Assembly: GCF_003589595.1 (NCBI RefSeq)
Contig: NW_020653750.1
Location: 2,645,167-2,709,166, forward strand
DNA: 64,000 nucleotides
Reading direction: 5' to 3'
From: Hyposmocoma kahamanoa
Lineage: Eukaryota; Arthropoda; Insecta; Lepidoptera; Cosmopterigidae
Part shown: positions 49,723 through 61,386 of the stretch, one piece after another
Numbering within the stretch: position 1 is the first letter of the stretch
Layout: every line of letters starts with the position of its first letter
Notes under the pieces: generated by a model
Told to the model about the DNA's origin: nothing
The model's input: the letters and a program-made list of their open reading frames with translations, nothing else
Databases searched by the model: none
Program-made: the position numbers and the translations under genes

Positions 49723-50640
49723 TACTGGGCCGGAGGGCACTTTCAATCACAATGTTGAGATAATTAAAAAATATAACTAATCATTACATGGACATGCTTA
49801 GATATCGACACATAAATAAGCATATTGCTTTTGCCAATTTCACGTACACATAACAAGTATTACGAATATAGAACACAATCAATTGCAATATTACTGCCAG
49901 ATATTAATAAATATCACTAATCATTAAATGGACCTGTGTAGACGTAGACACAAAGTAAACATGTTACTTTTGCCAATTTTATATCCACATATCGAGAATT
50001 ACGAATATAGAGTATAATCAATTGCAATATTACTGCAAGATAATTGAAAAAACCATCAATTATTACATGGATATGTGTAAACGTAGATACAAAGGAAATA
50101 TATTGCTGTTGCCAATTTTCCGTACACATATCAAGAGACACGAATATTTTACGGTCAGGGTTTACGCGTGGTGCGGTTTAAATCGCAAACTTTAATTTCC
50201 TGCCTCGATACCGCGGCGACCGTTGGCCGTTATATAGGTAAATTGGAAAAACTCAAATATGTACAAATCACTCAATATTTATATATGTTCTGAGAAGTGA
50301 AATGAAATTTATAACTTAATTCATAATTCATAAGTCATTTATTCGTGGAAACACGGGTTGTATCGAAGTTGACAGTAACAACATAGTAAGCTTTTTAATA
50401 TTAATATAAATTTTAGACGAGATTACGCCTAACTCATATTCAATGAAGTTGCATGTTTCAATTTATAAAGGCTATTACACAATTCAGTTTGATTCAGCCT
50501 ATAGTTTTAATTAATTATATCACTTAAATGATAAATTTGAAAAATATTTATTTCTTTATCAAAGAATACTTTACGCGCACTTCCAAGGGAATTCAACGTA
50601 AAAAGGACATTTAAAATTGTAACGAATAAGTAATTTGATG
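49723..50640. other. AT-rich DNA with a triplicated segment of about 135 bp
   Basis: Three similar blocks start near 49780, 49913 and 50050. Each has CATTACATGGACATG-like words, then AGACGTAGACACAAAGTAAA-like and TTGCCAATTTT, a CACATA motif and TCAATTGCAATATTACTGC. They form a diverged tandem repeat of about 130-140 bp. No gene. Confidence 0.55.
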
Positions 50641-50644
50641 ATTT

Positions 50645-50880
50645 CGGTGGCCTAACGGTATACATTGTGTGAGCTGGACGTGAGGAGGTCCCGGTAGTTC
50701 GATTTGGGAAATGAACTTTACTAAATTGGTTCTGATCGAGTGTTCTAGAAAGTGCTCTAGAATTCCGTTGCTCTGGTACTCATTGTGCAGAGAATTTCCC
50801 AGTTTAAGACCAGGAAATCGGTGTGGATGTCTGGCACATAAGCAAAAACTAAAAAAAGAGATTTCAAGTGTATTTTGCTT
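50645..50880 (+). mobile_element. tRNA-headed SINE, type S3, better copy
   Basis: A-box-like TGGCCTAACGG at 50648-50658, TGAGGAGGTCCCGGTAGTTC and GATTTGGG. The body AACTTTACTAAATTGGTTCTG, then CGAGTGTTCTAGAAAGTGC, has the same block order as 35102-35270. Confidence 0.7.
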
Positions 50881-51044
50881 ACCTATCAAATGAAGACATT
50901 TTGAATTAGGAATGATATGACTCGTCGTTACGTACATTAGCAATACACAGTATTAAAGTGCTTTTAAATATTAAATCTCAAGTGGATTGATAGCAAATAT
51001 GTCTAACAGAAGGCATATTTCCTTTTAACGCTTACTCTAACACA

Positions 51045-51600
51045 AACTCAAAAAATCTTTATTAATAGGTAAGCAAATCAGACCTGACCAGATCGTCACA
51101 TTGATTAAACTCCACTGCTCATTCGTAAGACCGATTCCCCTGAGAAGAATGAGTAAGAAATTTTAGGGTTTCATTTTTTTATATAAAGATTTCTTTATAT
51201 TTATCATTTACAATATTTATTTCAAACGTCATAATATATAGATACAGTCAACCTGTAAAAGAGTAATGGGTAACTTCCATGGATTTTTGGTCATCAAATT
51301 ACGGAGAAGCTGTATAATAATAACCTTTAGTATAAAGTTTTTATTTCATTGTACTTTTAAGCTTATTTTTTACTTTAATGTTAAACAAACGAGAAATAGT
51401 CACGGTATATCTACTGCCTATATCCATTAGCGATAAAAGAAAGAGTTCTTCTCCATTCCCTTCTATCTTTTAATTTAATATCTTTAATATAAATTAATAA
51501 AGCAGCGAGATGGATAGACAACATACTCAGAGTCGCGGGCCGTGGAAGGGTGTGACACGCACAAGTTCGTGGTAGATGGCAAAAAAATTCAGGAGGCATA
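51045..51600 (-). mobile_element. Non-LTR element 3' end, same family as 61387-61880
   Basis: Shared words with 61387-61690: CACAAACTCAAA, ATTGATTAAACTCCACTGCTC, GATTCCCCTGAGAAGAATGAG and AATAATAACCTTT. The minus frame at 51599-51411 (DIKLKDRREWRRTLSF) may be a coding remnant, but it is weak. Confidence 0.55.
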
Positions 51601-51839
51601 AAAAATTATATATTTTGCATGTCAAATAAAACCCATTTTATTTTATTTTTTACCAAGGACGAAGTTTATTGCGATATATAGATAGACCAAAATTTAAAAA
51701 TTACAATTGAATAATTATTAAAAAATAATATACAAATCGACGGCCAACACGTAAACCTCGTAATGGAGTATGTGCTAAAGCCAGAATTACTACATGACAA
51801 TCTATGATTACATCTTTATAACTAAAAAAGGGTGTACAA

Positions 51840-51960
51840 ATTATATTTTAATTTTAATTTTAATTTTAATTTTAGTTTTAGTTTTAGTTTTAGTTTTAGT
51901 TTTAGTATTAGCTTTAGCTTTAGCTTTAGCTTTAGCTTTAGCTTTAGCTTTAGCTTTAGC
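51840..51960. repeat. Hexanucleotide array, left of gap
   Basis: Period-6 repeats change in blocks from (TTTTAA)n to (TTTTAG)n to (CTTTAG)n and run straight into the N gap. The array resumes as (TTTTAA)n at 52361-52440. It is not the insect telomere unit TTAGG, whose period is 5. Confidence 0.95.
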
Positions 51961-52360
51961 NNNNNNNNNNNNNNNNNNNNNNNNNNNNNNNNNNNNNNNN
52001 NNNNNNNNNNNNNNNNNNNNNNNNNNNNNNNNNNNNNNNNNNNNNNNNNNNNNNNNNNNNNNNNNNNNNNNNNNNNNNNNNNNNNNNNNNNNNNNNNNNN
52101 NNNNNNNNNNNNNNNNNNNNNNNNNNNNNNNNNNNNNNNNNNNNNNNNNNNNNNNNNNNNNNNNNNNNNNNNNNNNNNNNNNNNNNNNNNNNNNNNNNNN
52201 NNNNNNNNNNNNNNNNNNNNNNNNNNNNNNNNNNNNNNNNNNNNNNNNNNNNNNNNNNNNNNNNNNNNNNNNNNNNNNNNNNNNNNNNNNNNNNNNNNNN
52301 NNNNNNNNNNNNNNNNNNNNNNNNNNNNNNNNNNNNNNNNNNNNNNNNNNNNNNNNNNNN
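51961..52360. other. Assembly gap (400 N) inside the hexamer array
   Basis: The gap is flanked on both sides by the same period-6 satellite, so the missing sequence is most likely more of the array, of unknown length. Long frames over it (LILILI, NFNFNF) are artefacts. Confidence 0.98.
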
Positions 52361-52441
52361 TTAATTTTAATTTTAATTTTAATTTTAATTTTAATTTTAA
52401 TTTTAATTTTAATATTAATTTTAATTTAATTTAATTTAATT
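52361..52441. repeat. Hexanucleotide array, right of gap
   Basis: (TTTTAA)n with one variant unit, then a period-5 AATTT run at its right edge. Confidence 0.95.
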
Positions 52442-53475
52442 GTATTTACGTCCGGAAACGGAGTTACAATGTTTCCAAATTTAGACGACGAAATATATTC
52501 CTCCTCCGACCTCATAAACTTAAAGTAAATTTTACGATACTTATATTTAACTCTTTCAAACACAAAGCGAATCCCATCAAGAGCAAACAAATAAAAGACC
52601 TTCAAAAGCAACTATAATGTCAGTAACACATTATTTTAAGAAACATTACAAAACCCATGTTCCTCATTACATTCTAAACGCGATTAGCTGAATGAGAAAT
52701 TCAACCAATCTAAAAGAAATAGTTGAACTTGTTACTGGATCGTTGTCCATGTCCGGATGTATATAAATAATAAAACGTTGTTGTAATTTTATTTATTTAT
52801 ACTGTAACGTTTATTGATATGGTCATGTAAATATTTATATACATGTTACCTGTGTTAACCCTTCACAATGACGCCGCATACCAACAGTGATTGTGAAAGA
52901 CCAGTGAATCATTAGTAAAATTCCCAAAAGTGCAGTGTCGAAATTAAGGTTAATCCATGTAACGTTTTAGAGAGCACTTTCGCTCAATCGCTAAAGCGAA
53001 CCAGTCAATTAGCATAATTAGTTTTAAGGCCAACCTATGTAATACTTTCATTAATTAAAATATTATAAAAGGACACAAATCGCATTTGTAAAAAACCTCC
53101 TTCCGGCGGCTAGCTCCGTAATTTATAGGACGTCACACGCTCTGGGACACAGAAGGAAAGTATTTTAAATATTGTAGATAGGATATTTTACTTCAAAGAG
53201 ACATCTATTTTTAAAAGTAAGTAATACTGCAATCAAAGACTTTTAAAAAGTTGCGTACATTATTTGGTAAGTCATGAGGCAAGTCTTTTGGTAATCGAAC
53301 CGACCAATTGATGTCAAAAGAAAAAATACCTTTTTTATAATGGCGATGGAAAGGGTCAATTGCAGCAATTAATTCCATATAGAGGGGTGCACGATCCGTG
53401 TTATGTACATATCTACACGGATAATATTGGGATGGACAAAGGACGCGTGTGACACCAAAGTATAAACGAAAAACA
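52442..53475. other. AT-rich intergenic DNA
   Basis: No recognisable gene. A GC-richer patch at about 53090-53150 has no coding signal. Confidence 0.4.
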
Positions 53476-53477
53476 TA

Positions 53478-53740
53478 AAAATCTAACTTTAATCAATCAT
53501 GTATTGACCATATTGATCTACAATCTTTTGTCATCGTTCAGGTAATTTTAGAGTTCTCCTTTCACAAAATTTCTTGTCTTTACTTATAAAATACAGCTTT
53601 AATTTTCGTTTAATGGTATCTTCGTTATTAAAATCTGAGCCATTCAAAGAATTTTGTAAACACTGAAACAAGTGAAAATTGGAAGGGGGTATCACGGGCG
53701 CTTGCGCTGGATGAGGTAACACATTGCAACCTAACTGTAA
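53478..53740 (-). pseudogene. Second mariner lineage, transposase C-terminal remnant
   Basis: The minus frame reads PPSNFHLFQCLQNSLNGSDF, then KDKKFCERRTLKLPERWQKI, matching the C-terminus of Mos1/cecropia-type mariner transposases (usually PSD-HLF...SLQN-L). At the third catalytic position the sequence has Asn (PSN) in place of Asp. No terminal repeats were found. It is a different subfamily from the two copies at 7403 and 24785. Confidence 0.75.
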
Positions 53741-55550
53741 TAGTTTTTAATTTTAAGTTTAGTTTGGCATAATCATGATGAACTAAGACTCATTTACAAT
53801 TCACTACTTCTGGGCGTTTTTCATGAATCATAAACTTAAGGTTCCTTTTATTTAAGATGATATGTTACTTAGAAGAAAACAATCCTTACGATTGAGGCTT
53901 TCGATCGGTATATTCAAATTACAGGTGTTTTTTTTTCACATTTAGCGGGTTTGATTGCCGGTTCAGACAGGCAATTATTTAAAAATCTTTGAATGCATTT
54001 CGAATTGTTTTTAAAATCAAAATGTAGTAAGTCTTTTTTAGTAAAATGTTCTATCTGCGGTATTTAAGGTATTTTCCCTCATGTGGCATAGCCGTGGGAC
54101 ACCATATACAATTGTTGTAATCACTAACATCTAGAAGTTACAAATGGAATTAAAAAAAAATTGTACATCGCATGCATAAGTTTATTATCCGTGATTTCGT
54201 AAGAAATGCCCCAAGTTCGTTTTGCTTTCTTGTGCCCTGCTGACTGACTTCGCTGCGGCGGCCCTTCGCAAATGAGGTGTAATTGCATAAATTATCAAAG
54301 CATGATCAAAGGGAGACAAGTCACCGTATTGCCAACTCATATTTGCTGTTGAAGAAATCACTGACTGACGTTACGGCCTAAGAGGTCATTGTGTAGAGGT
54401 TGTTGATAGAATGTATTATTAACTTTGTAATGCATTAGAGCTCTCCATTGGAAAAGCAATTAAGTAATTATACTGATATCTTGCTATTACAACCTGTCTC
54501 AAATGGAAGAAAATCCAAAGACTAAATCAGTACGGTAGTTGTTTTTTTATAGAAAAAATATAATATGATACAGTAAAAATTTTAGGAACATTCATTTGTT
54601 TTTGTGTACGTTTTTGAACGTAGAGCTCGCATATTTGCCATATTTCACTTTTTCGGTTTAAAATTGCATGATTTAATAGTTTCAGTGTCCGCTTAGGCTT
54701 CGAACTACAAAACTAGTCAATCAAAACAAGATTGACTTCTTTTATTAATCGATGCAGCACGATTAAAGATGGAATGAATGATAACCGGAATACTTGTAGA
54801 TGGCCTCTGACTAAGTAAAATAAACGAGTATTTGAAACGATTTTCAACTTTAATATAGAATTTCAGTCCGTTGGAGTTTTGAAAATTCTAAATAAAATTT
54901 TATTCTATTATTTGAGTCTTATGTAACAAAATGCTATAAAACTAATAGTTTTCGTACCACGCTGTTAGTTCTTTTGTTTTTACAAAATGGGAAAATTGCA
55001 AAATCTAGATTTGCGACCAGGATTCAATCGATATGCAGGTGAATTGAAATTTTTACTGGGGTATACAAAATTCTTTTTTTTTATTTTTAAAATAATCTGT
55101 TTCAAAGTCATTAGAAATCATTCAACTTTCACAATTGTTTTTGAAAACGTGTAAACGGGAAAGTAAAGAAATACCGCAAAATATGCAAAAAATAAATAAA
55201 AATAAAACACTAGTACCTATCTCAAGCTCAAACATCTAATACAAAATATATAAATAAAAATATAATTATAATCAAAATGTTACACTTAGCAAATAATTTA
55301 TTGATTAATTTAGAGCTTATAACACCAAGTAAGGACTCAAAACAGATAATTATCAATTAAGACTTCGTGACAATGTGACTTTTTGTTAAATATTACTAGA
55401 CTACTTTACGCTGACGTCAAAGGCTCAATACCTATTTTAAGTGAGATGAAGATTTGCATATGCCTATCTCCTTAAAAAAAAAGAAAAAAATAAGAGTTGG
55501 CTTTATGGCTTGCCTTTTCCTCGACGGAAAGAATTAAAAAACAAAAACAG
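53741..55550. other. AT-rich intergenic DNA
   Basis: No coding or repeat structure recognised apart from a moderately GC-rich patch at about 54225-54290. Confidence 0.4.
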
Positions 55551-55559
55551 TCTTTTCGC

Positions 55560-55810
55560 ATCACAGATGGAGTAGCGACATTTATCCGGTCAGAAAAAGC
55601 TTTATGTCCATGAATGTAAGAGCGGAAAAGACATTGTACGTCTCGCATTGGTTTGTACGAACGCAGTTCGACACAGGTCGGCAACTAATCTACTTCCTGC
55701 GAATTTCCGATCGCGTCCGTACGCCAACTGACGCGACGGAGCGCGAACGGTCGCGACAACGGCGATTCGACTTAGTGCGACAAATGTGGTCAAACTTGGT
55801 GACTCCTTTA
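55560..55810. other. CpG-rich islet, function unknown
   Basis: About 250 bp rich in CG (CGATCGCGTCCGTACGCC, GACGGAGCGCGAACGGTCGC) within AT-rich DNA. Open frames exist on both strands (88 codons +, 70 codons -), but neither matches a family I know. It may be a promoter/first exon or a mobile-element end. Confidence 0.3.
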
Positions 55811-56472
55811 GCACAGTTTTATTGTTTAGCCAATATGAAAACTACATTTATACTAAGAGTTCGGATATAATAGATTTTAGCGTTTCTTTTATGCCTCCTG
55901 AATCCCGAACACCCCATTTCACTGTAATTACATTGATCTGGTCATTAACCTGAGAATGGGAGAAAACAAGAATATTTCCCAATCTCCTGCCTGTTTTATA
56001 TAGACACTTAAGAGAGGCATTTAAAGTCCCATTTTAAACGTTGTTTGGTTACAAATTGTTGGCTTGGAAATTGGATACATTTTTGAGGTAATTTGAAGAA
56101 ATGACTTTCACTTTGATTTCAAAATACTTAAGCAGATAAAAAATTCAGACAAAAAGATTTTTGTCGCTATATCAATGTGTTTTAAGTGTTAAACAGGTAT
56201 AAAACGATGCAATAGAAACAGGGTCAGGAGCACGTAAAAGCTTAACATTGAGCGAGTTTGCGCCCTACATCCGATTCGTATTCGATCAGAAATCAGAAAT
56301 CTGAAACATTTATTGTATGAATTGGTAAAATACAGGTGTTACTTACAAGTGATTAGATCTAAAATTCTTATCCAAATAAGGCGTACAATGTCTTAAAATT
56401 ATAATTCAATTAAAATTTATTACAACTTAAATGTCATAAATTATGATTATAGTTAAGTTAGTTATACAATTG

Positions 56473-56940
56473 TCAAATACTTGACGTCTTTATATAAAAT
56501 TCGTTAAGATTGTAAAAAGCTTTTTCAATTAACCATTTTTTTAAACAAGCTTTAAATTTATCGTCATTGAAACATTTCATTTCCATTGGAAGTCTGTTAT
56601 AAATTCTAATCGCTGTTACTGTATAGGTGCTGCGGTCAAAGATCGTGCTGTTTATTTTAGGGAGGACAAGACGGTCCTTGTTTCTGACATTAACGGAGTG
56701 TACATTAGATATTTTAGTAAAGAAGTTACTGTGATTACGTACAAAAAGACTAATTTCCAAAATATATATTCCTGTTAAAGTCAGGAAACCCTTTTCTTTG
56801 TACAGACTAATAGAGAGAATAGTCACTGGGTTTACTATAGATTATGCGTAAGCATCGTTTTTGTATTGTGAATATTTTAACCGCATTGACAGAGTTTCCC
56901 CAAAAAAATACACCATCTTAATAAAGAAATACCATCGTCA
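56473..56940 (-). pseudogene. LINE protein C-terminus
   Basis: Across a frameshift: VFFWGNSVNAVKIFTIQKRC, then GFLTLTGIYILEISLFVRNH and AIRIYNRLPMEMKCFNDDKF and LIEKAFYNLNEFY. It has the same block order as 45827-46252. It is joined at 56935 to sequence from well upstream in the protein, which marks the deletion of the RT core. Confidence 0.75.
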
Positions 56941-57557
56941 CCACAACTTCGTTTACTTTTAATAGTTTTAATTATATGTCGAACTTCCTGTTCATCAACT
57001 GGATTCAAATATACGCTCTTACTTTCATGTTCTTGGATAGATTTGTAATTATTAACAAAATTGGAATTAAAACTTTGTGTAATATAATGTCTATTTAAAT
57101 GTTCAGCTATTTGTGAAGGGTCAGTTATATTTCCTTGATCGGTTTGTAAATTTTTTATTGTTTTTGGTATATCGATTGTAGTTGTAGTATTCTGTTTAAT
57201 TGTATTCCAAGTGGCTTTAGTTTTATTTGTACTTTTGGTTATGTAATTTATGTCCGTTTTGCATTTAGAATGTCGAATAGTGGATCTGAGTACTTTTTTA
57301 TATTTATTGTAATGTGAAATAGTAGAATCGGACCCATATTTTTGGAATTCAACGAAAAGTCGACGCTTGCGTTTGATAGAAATTTTAATACCTTTTGTTT
57401 TCCAATGTGGTTTCTTCCTGAAGGTCACTTTACATTTTTCTATCAGAAAACACAAATCGTATACAGTTTTGAATATATCAATAAATACATTATGTGCCTC
57501 ATTGGGATGAGTTTGCCTAAATACCTCATGGAATTTGATTTGAGATATATATTTCAT
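56877..57557 (-). pseudogene. LINE ORF2 segment between endonuclease and RT
   Basis: A 226-codon frame has KKPHWKTKGIKISIKRKRRL, KATWNTIKQNT, IAEHLNRHYITQSFNSNF, and ends IKTIKSKRSCGDDGIS, the lead-in to RT block 1 (K-S..GDDGI). The reading frame then crosses the deletion into the C-terminal part. It fits CR1-like ORF2 order. Confidence 0.78.
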
Positions 57558-57704
57558 AAATATGTCAATGTAATTATCAATTTTTCTTCTATAAACATAT
57601 CAATGTCTGACAGAAAAGTTAGCGGAACAAGGAAATTGCATCATTTGTGCCGTATGATCGGATATACCCAGATTTAATACTTCTGCTTTACATTTACTGA
57701 TTTA

Positions 57705-58130
57705 TTATTTATTATTTAAACTTCTATGTTTTCTGGTCAATTTGAATAAGAGATATTCAAGCCGATCAAAGAAGATGGTAAAATTTTTATCAGACCTGTA
57801 TAGGCACACTATTATTGTTTTCAAGTTAGGAATATTTACTCCACAACATTCGAAATTTTCCTCTACAACAAATTCATGTAAACATTCCAGTTTATTAAAA
57901 TGTATAGTATTTTTAACGAAAATGCATACTCCACCCCGTGATTTTTCTTGCAAAAATATTCCGCTAATTTATAAGTTTCTATATGTACACAAGACTGATC
58001 GCCATTTTTTAGGAACGTTTCGCTGAAACATAGTACATCCGGAGCCGTATGCAAGCGAATCTACGTAAATGTCAATTTCGTTTAGTTTCAAGCGAATACT
58101 CTGGATATTCATATGGAAAACCTTAAAACT
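57705..58130 (-). pseudogene. LINE apurinic-type endonuclease, frameshifted
   Basis: FKVFHMNIQSIRLKLNEIDI (start of the endonuclease fold), PDVLCFSETFLKNGD (catalytic Glu in the SETF motif), RGGVCIFVKNTIHFNKLECL and IIVCLYRSDKNFTIFFDRLE (YRS motif) occur in order across at least two frameshifts. The C-terminal catalytic Asp/His blocks of the domain are missing. Confidence 0.75.
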
Positions 58131-58144
58131 TCCTTTACTTTTAT

Positions 58145-59230
58145 TCACGAAAAAACTGGTTCTAATTCGCTGTAATTCAAATCGCAATACTTTCCACTAT
58201 TACAAGTTATCTTAACATGTTTAAAGTAGTCCGTTATCCTTGTCCAGGAAGAATCTTTTGAGTTAGTCGGTTTAGATATTTTTGAAATATTACATGAGCG
58301 ATTTAAAAATGAGATCATTGCTGAGTACATGTTATGAATTTTATATTTACGATTGTTATAATTTAAATATGTTCTATTATAATCCCTAGTATTGATATAT
58401 TTGTTCAACGCAAGCACGTTGCCCACAGAACCCCTGCACTTACTCAAATCAATATAACAGCAGTTGTCAAAACAAGTTAACAATGTTTTTAAGGAACTAT
58501 TTAACATGTTCTGATTTAGATGTGGATTTTTATCTACACTCGTAACTATAACATTTGTATTAGAAAGTTCACTGAGTGTTACTGTTAAGTCTGCAATCAG
58601 TTTAGTGGGATTGCAGTCATTTGAACCAATTGATATCACTACGTAGTCGTCTTGCTTCAGGTTTTTTATAGTTTTAGCATTCATTGCTATGGCATGTTTA
58701 GTAACAGCGTTTGGCTTGATGTTACCAAAAATGGTGTAATCATGTACATTTCAGCGTTCTTTTGATCTGACTTTCATTAGATCAGCAGACCATCCCGATG
58801 CCTGTTGATCACCAAAAATGTAGATGCTTGATGTTCCAACTTTTTTTGTGTATCTTTCTTCTAACATAGTTGTGTACGTCTCTTTCCTGTTTTTTAGTTC
58901 TGTTGATGCTTGTTTTAAACTTTCTATTTCTTCGTTGAGCTTCTGTTTAAATACTTCCATTTTTTGTAATTCCTTTTCTAAATTTTTTATTTTCTCTTGT
59001 AAATGCTCCACTTTAGTATTTTCATAATCAATATTAAGATTTGGTGTGTTTTGAAAAGTAGGTGATAAATTTATCAAGGATTGCCTGTTTTTCTTCAAGT
59101 TGATTTTTCAACATCTCAATATTGGATGTCAGTTTATTGATTTGTCTTTTTAATACATTATTTTCTATTATTCTGTTTTCAAATTCATTCTGTGTACTCA
59201 ATAACTCCAACTTTAGTGCTTTCATTACTT
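58145..59230 (-). pseudogene. LINE ORF1: coiled coil plus SGNH/esterase-like domain
   Basis: From the N-terminus: a coiled-coil segment (KALKLELLSTQNEFENRI, LQEKIKNLEKELQKMEVF) with a frameshift near 59060, then IYIFGDQQASGWSADL, an in-frame TGA at 58753-58751, and DDYVVISIGSNDCNPTKLIA and ITDYF. The GDS...GSND order is that of the esterase domain found in ORF1 of CR1-type LINEs. The nucleophile Ser of GDS is replaced by Gln (GDQ). Apart from the TGA the two parts are in the same frame. Confidence 0.75.
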
Positions 59231-59376
59231 TTTGAAACTCTTCTGTGCGTGTTGATTCGCTGTGTTGCTTTATTGTACGATTAACTCTTCGATAATTTTT
59301 AGGAGTGCTCGCCTCACTGATGAATATTTGTGAGTCGAATCCGAGAAATGACCTGAAATGTCACAGGGATCATTTC

Positions 59377-59430
59377 GCATCCTTCATGGAAGATTGGCAT
59401 AAGTGGAATCACAACAAACATTTTTGTAGC
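59377..59430. repeat. Single arm of the foldback type seen at 44843
   Basis: TCCTTCATGGAAGATTGGCAT then AAGTGGAATCACAAC, similar to the outer part of the 44843-45081 arms. A related inner palindrome lies at 59885-59965. Confidence 0.5.
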
Positions 59431-59689
59431 TTCATTGGATACCGAATAATCTCAGTACAGAGTACTAAAAGAACCGACCTCAAAAGTACGTGGAATTACG
59501 TCTATTTGCTAAGTTTTATTGAAATATCCCCTAGTTCGCCATTATACAAGACTGGAGATAATAAAAATCGGTTCTCACTACTCAAAGTATATTGAGAGAA
59601 AAACGTCTTGAATTGGAGTAATAGCAAAATCAACCACTAAAATAATTGCTCCTAAATTAAAGTTAGGCGCTATTTATAAAACTGAATCT

Positions 59690-59888
59690 TTGTGCGTGAA
59701 CAGCCACCCTTAGAGGTGGATGATTTTCTTCAATATGAAATGGGACCACTATGGAAGTACCCCCTTTCCAGCAAAAAAGAATCATGAAAATCGGTTCACA
59801 AATACCGGAATTATCGCGTAAAATACATACAAAAAAAAGAACATACAGTCGAATTGAGAACCTCCTCTTTTTTTGAAGTCGGTTAAAA
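59690..59888 (-). repeat. Family-B dispersed repeat
   Basis: On the - strand: TTAACCGACTTCAAAAAAAG, GAGGTTCTCAATTCGACTGTA, then CGATAATTCCGGTATTTGTG, and ending GGTGGCTGTTCACGC. It is the longest of the copies. Confidence 0.65.
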
Positions 59889-59968
59889 ATATAACCCACA
59901 TCCTGTCCAATTGTAGATTAAATACAGAAAAATATATATCTCCTTGGATAGGATGTAGGTTATATTTT
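59889..59968. repeat. Imperfect palindrome with ATATAACCC arms
   Basis: AATATAACCCACATCCTGTCC (59889 onward) is inverted as GGATAGGATGTAGGTTATATT (59945 onward). These are the inner arms of the foldback repeat seen at 44843. Confidence 0.65.
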
Positions 59969-60105
59969 TCTGTATCAACAAACACAGAAGCCACATCCAA
60001 AGTGGGTCCGAGTTTTCTAGATTTGTGTAGTTTTTTGTTTGTTTTGTAGCAATGTGCTGATTACCAAACTATTAGAAAGCACTTGAAAACAATGTAAGAG
60101 GCCTA

Positions 60106-60375
60106 GTTTAGTAACAGTAGAGCTCCTTATGAACGAGTTCATCCAGGGAAGTACTGCCACCTTACCTATTTTTGCCGCTAAGCAACATCAACATTTTGAA
60201 AGGTAAGGGTGCTGGTGAAATTACAGGCACATGGGGCTTGTCAACGTATCTTTCAGGGCGACTGGCGCAGCGCAGTGCCCCTCAGATGTTTGCGATTTGA
60301 AGCTCTGAGTAGCACTGCAATTGTTATAGACAGGCATGTAGCTTACCATCAGTCGCACGATATTTTTTTTATAAA
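60106..60375 (+). repeat. Family-A copy, nearly complete with A-rich end
   Basis: It runs from AGTAACAGTAGAGCTCCTTA through GGAAGTACTGCCACCTTACC and CAGTGCCCCTCAGATGTTTG to CAGTCGCACGATATTTTTTTT and ATAAA. Confidence 0.75.
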
Positions 60376-61386
60376 ATTTATGAGAAAATTAAATTTGCTA
60401 TAATCCGATTAAAATTTTACATATATTTTAATTTAATATTCTGCCACACTGTAACACAAACAATTTATAGCCCCAAACAAACTCCATAAAAACTCCTTTC
60501 AAAAGCCCACTGTATAAGCTACTTTAAAATTCGTCACTACTTGCAAAGACCACTAATGTAAGGTCCCTTTCAGGACCGACAAATGCCTGCCCATTTAGTC
60601 CACCCTTTCACTATACTAACTTTAGTTATGTAGATACATTTGAAAGCTCTTTAGGACTGAGTATTCAAAACCTTTGAAATGTAAAGAACAATCCCAAAGA
60701 AAATGAGGATTAAACTTAATTGCTTTGACTTAGTTTTCATTTGGTCCTCGAGACACAAATTGAAGAAAACTAAGATAACAAATTTAAATAAAGACTGTGT
60801 TTTATGTGAAGGATGTACGAAAAAGAAATATAGGATTTTTTACAAAAAACCCGTGTTATGCAAAGTATATAAACTGTGCCTGTCTAAAATGTTATTTTGG
60901 GTACCAAATCATATAATACCTAATTGAATAAATTAAATAGAGAAGCCTGGCTCTTAGTGCTTAAAGAAGTCTAAAAAAATGAATACCTAATGATAAAATT
61001 TTTCGTTCGTTTCGACACGGTGCCATTAGTAACTTTTGATTTGACTTCCTGAATATTATCAACTACTAATTGCTTAAATCATTAAAAAGTTCGTTTTCGA
61101 ATGAATAAACTTTAAGTATTACGTTTAACTTGACTTGCGCAGAAAGAAACACAATAAATTTGTAAAATGATAACTTCTTTAATTATTTAGTAACATCTGA
61201 TCCAGTAATTTATTAGAGACGGAATTTATGCCCCTACTAATTTTATAATTTAAAATGATATAATCGTATCTTAAAAAGATGGCCTTGCCATACCATACCA
61301 TGAAATTTGATATTGTTTTGGACATTGACATGAGTTGTAGTTTCGTTCTAGTTAAAATATATGTATAGTTTCAAAATTACGTTAAT
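60376..61386. other. AT-rich intergenic DNA
   Basis: A 74-codon + frame (60703-60927) has several cysteines (CVLCEGCTKKK), but I recognise no domain and it is probably chance. Confidence 0.4.

Larger units (their letters stand above)
56290..59300 (-). mobile_element. CR1-like LINE with ORF1 and endonuclease, RT core deleted
   Basis: From the 5' end at the right: ORF1 coiled coil (59225-58860), ORF1 esterase-like domain (58845-58145), endonuclease (58100-57705), an inter-domain segment (57557-56877), and the C-terminal end (56940-56473). At the 3' end a (TCAGAAA)n tail adjoins CATTTATTGTATG. The RT core between GDDGIS and FFWGNS is missing, so this is an internally deleted copy. Confidence 0.8.

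Noticed and set aside
51840..51960. Telomeric repeat
   Set aside because: The insect telomere unit is TTAGG. This array has period 6 and other unit sequences.
51794..52434. 200-211-codon frames with LILILI/NFNFNF repeats
   Set aside because: Translation of a hexamer satellite and an N gap, not a protein.
55604..55870. 88-codon frame as a gene
   Set aside because: It is in a CpG-rich islet where frames open on both strands. There is no domain, splice or conservation evidence in hand.
60703..60927. Cysteine-containing 74-codon frame as a zinc-finger gene
   Set aside because: Cysteine spacing fits no finger I know, and surrounding DNA is AT-rich with no splice support.
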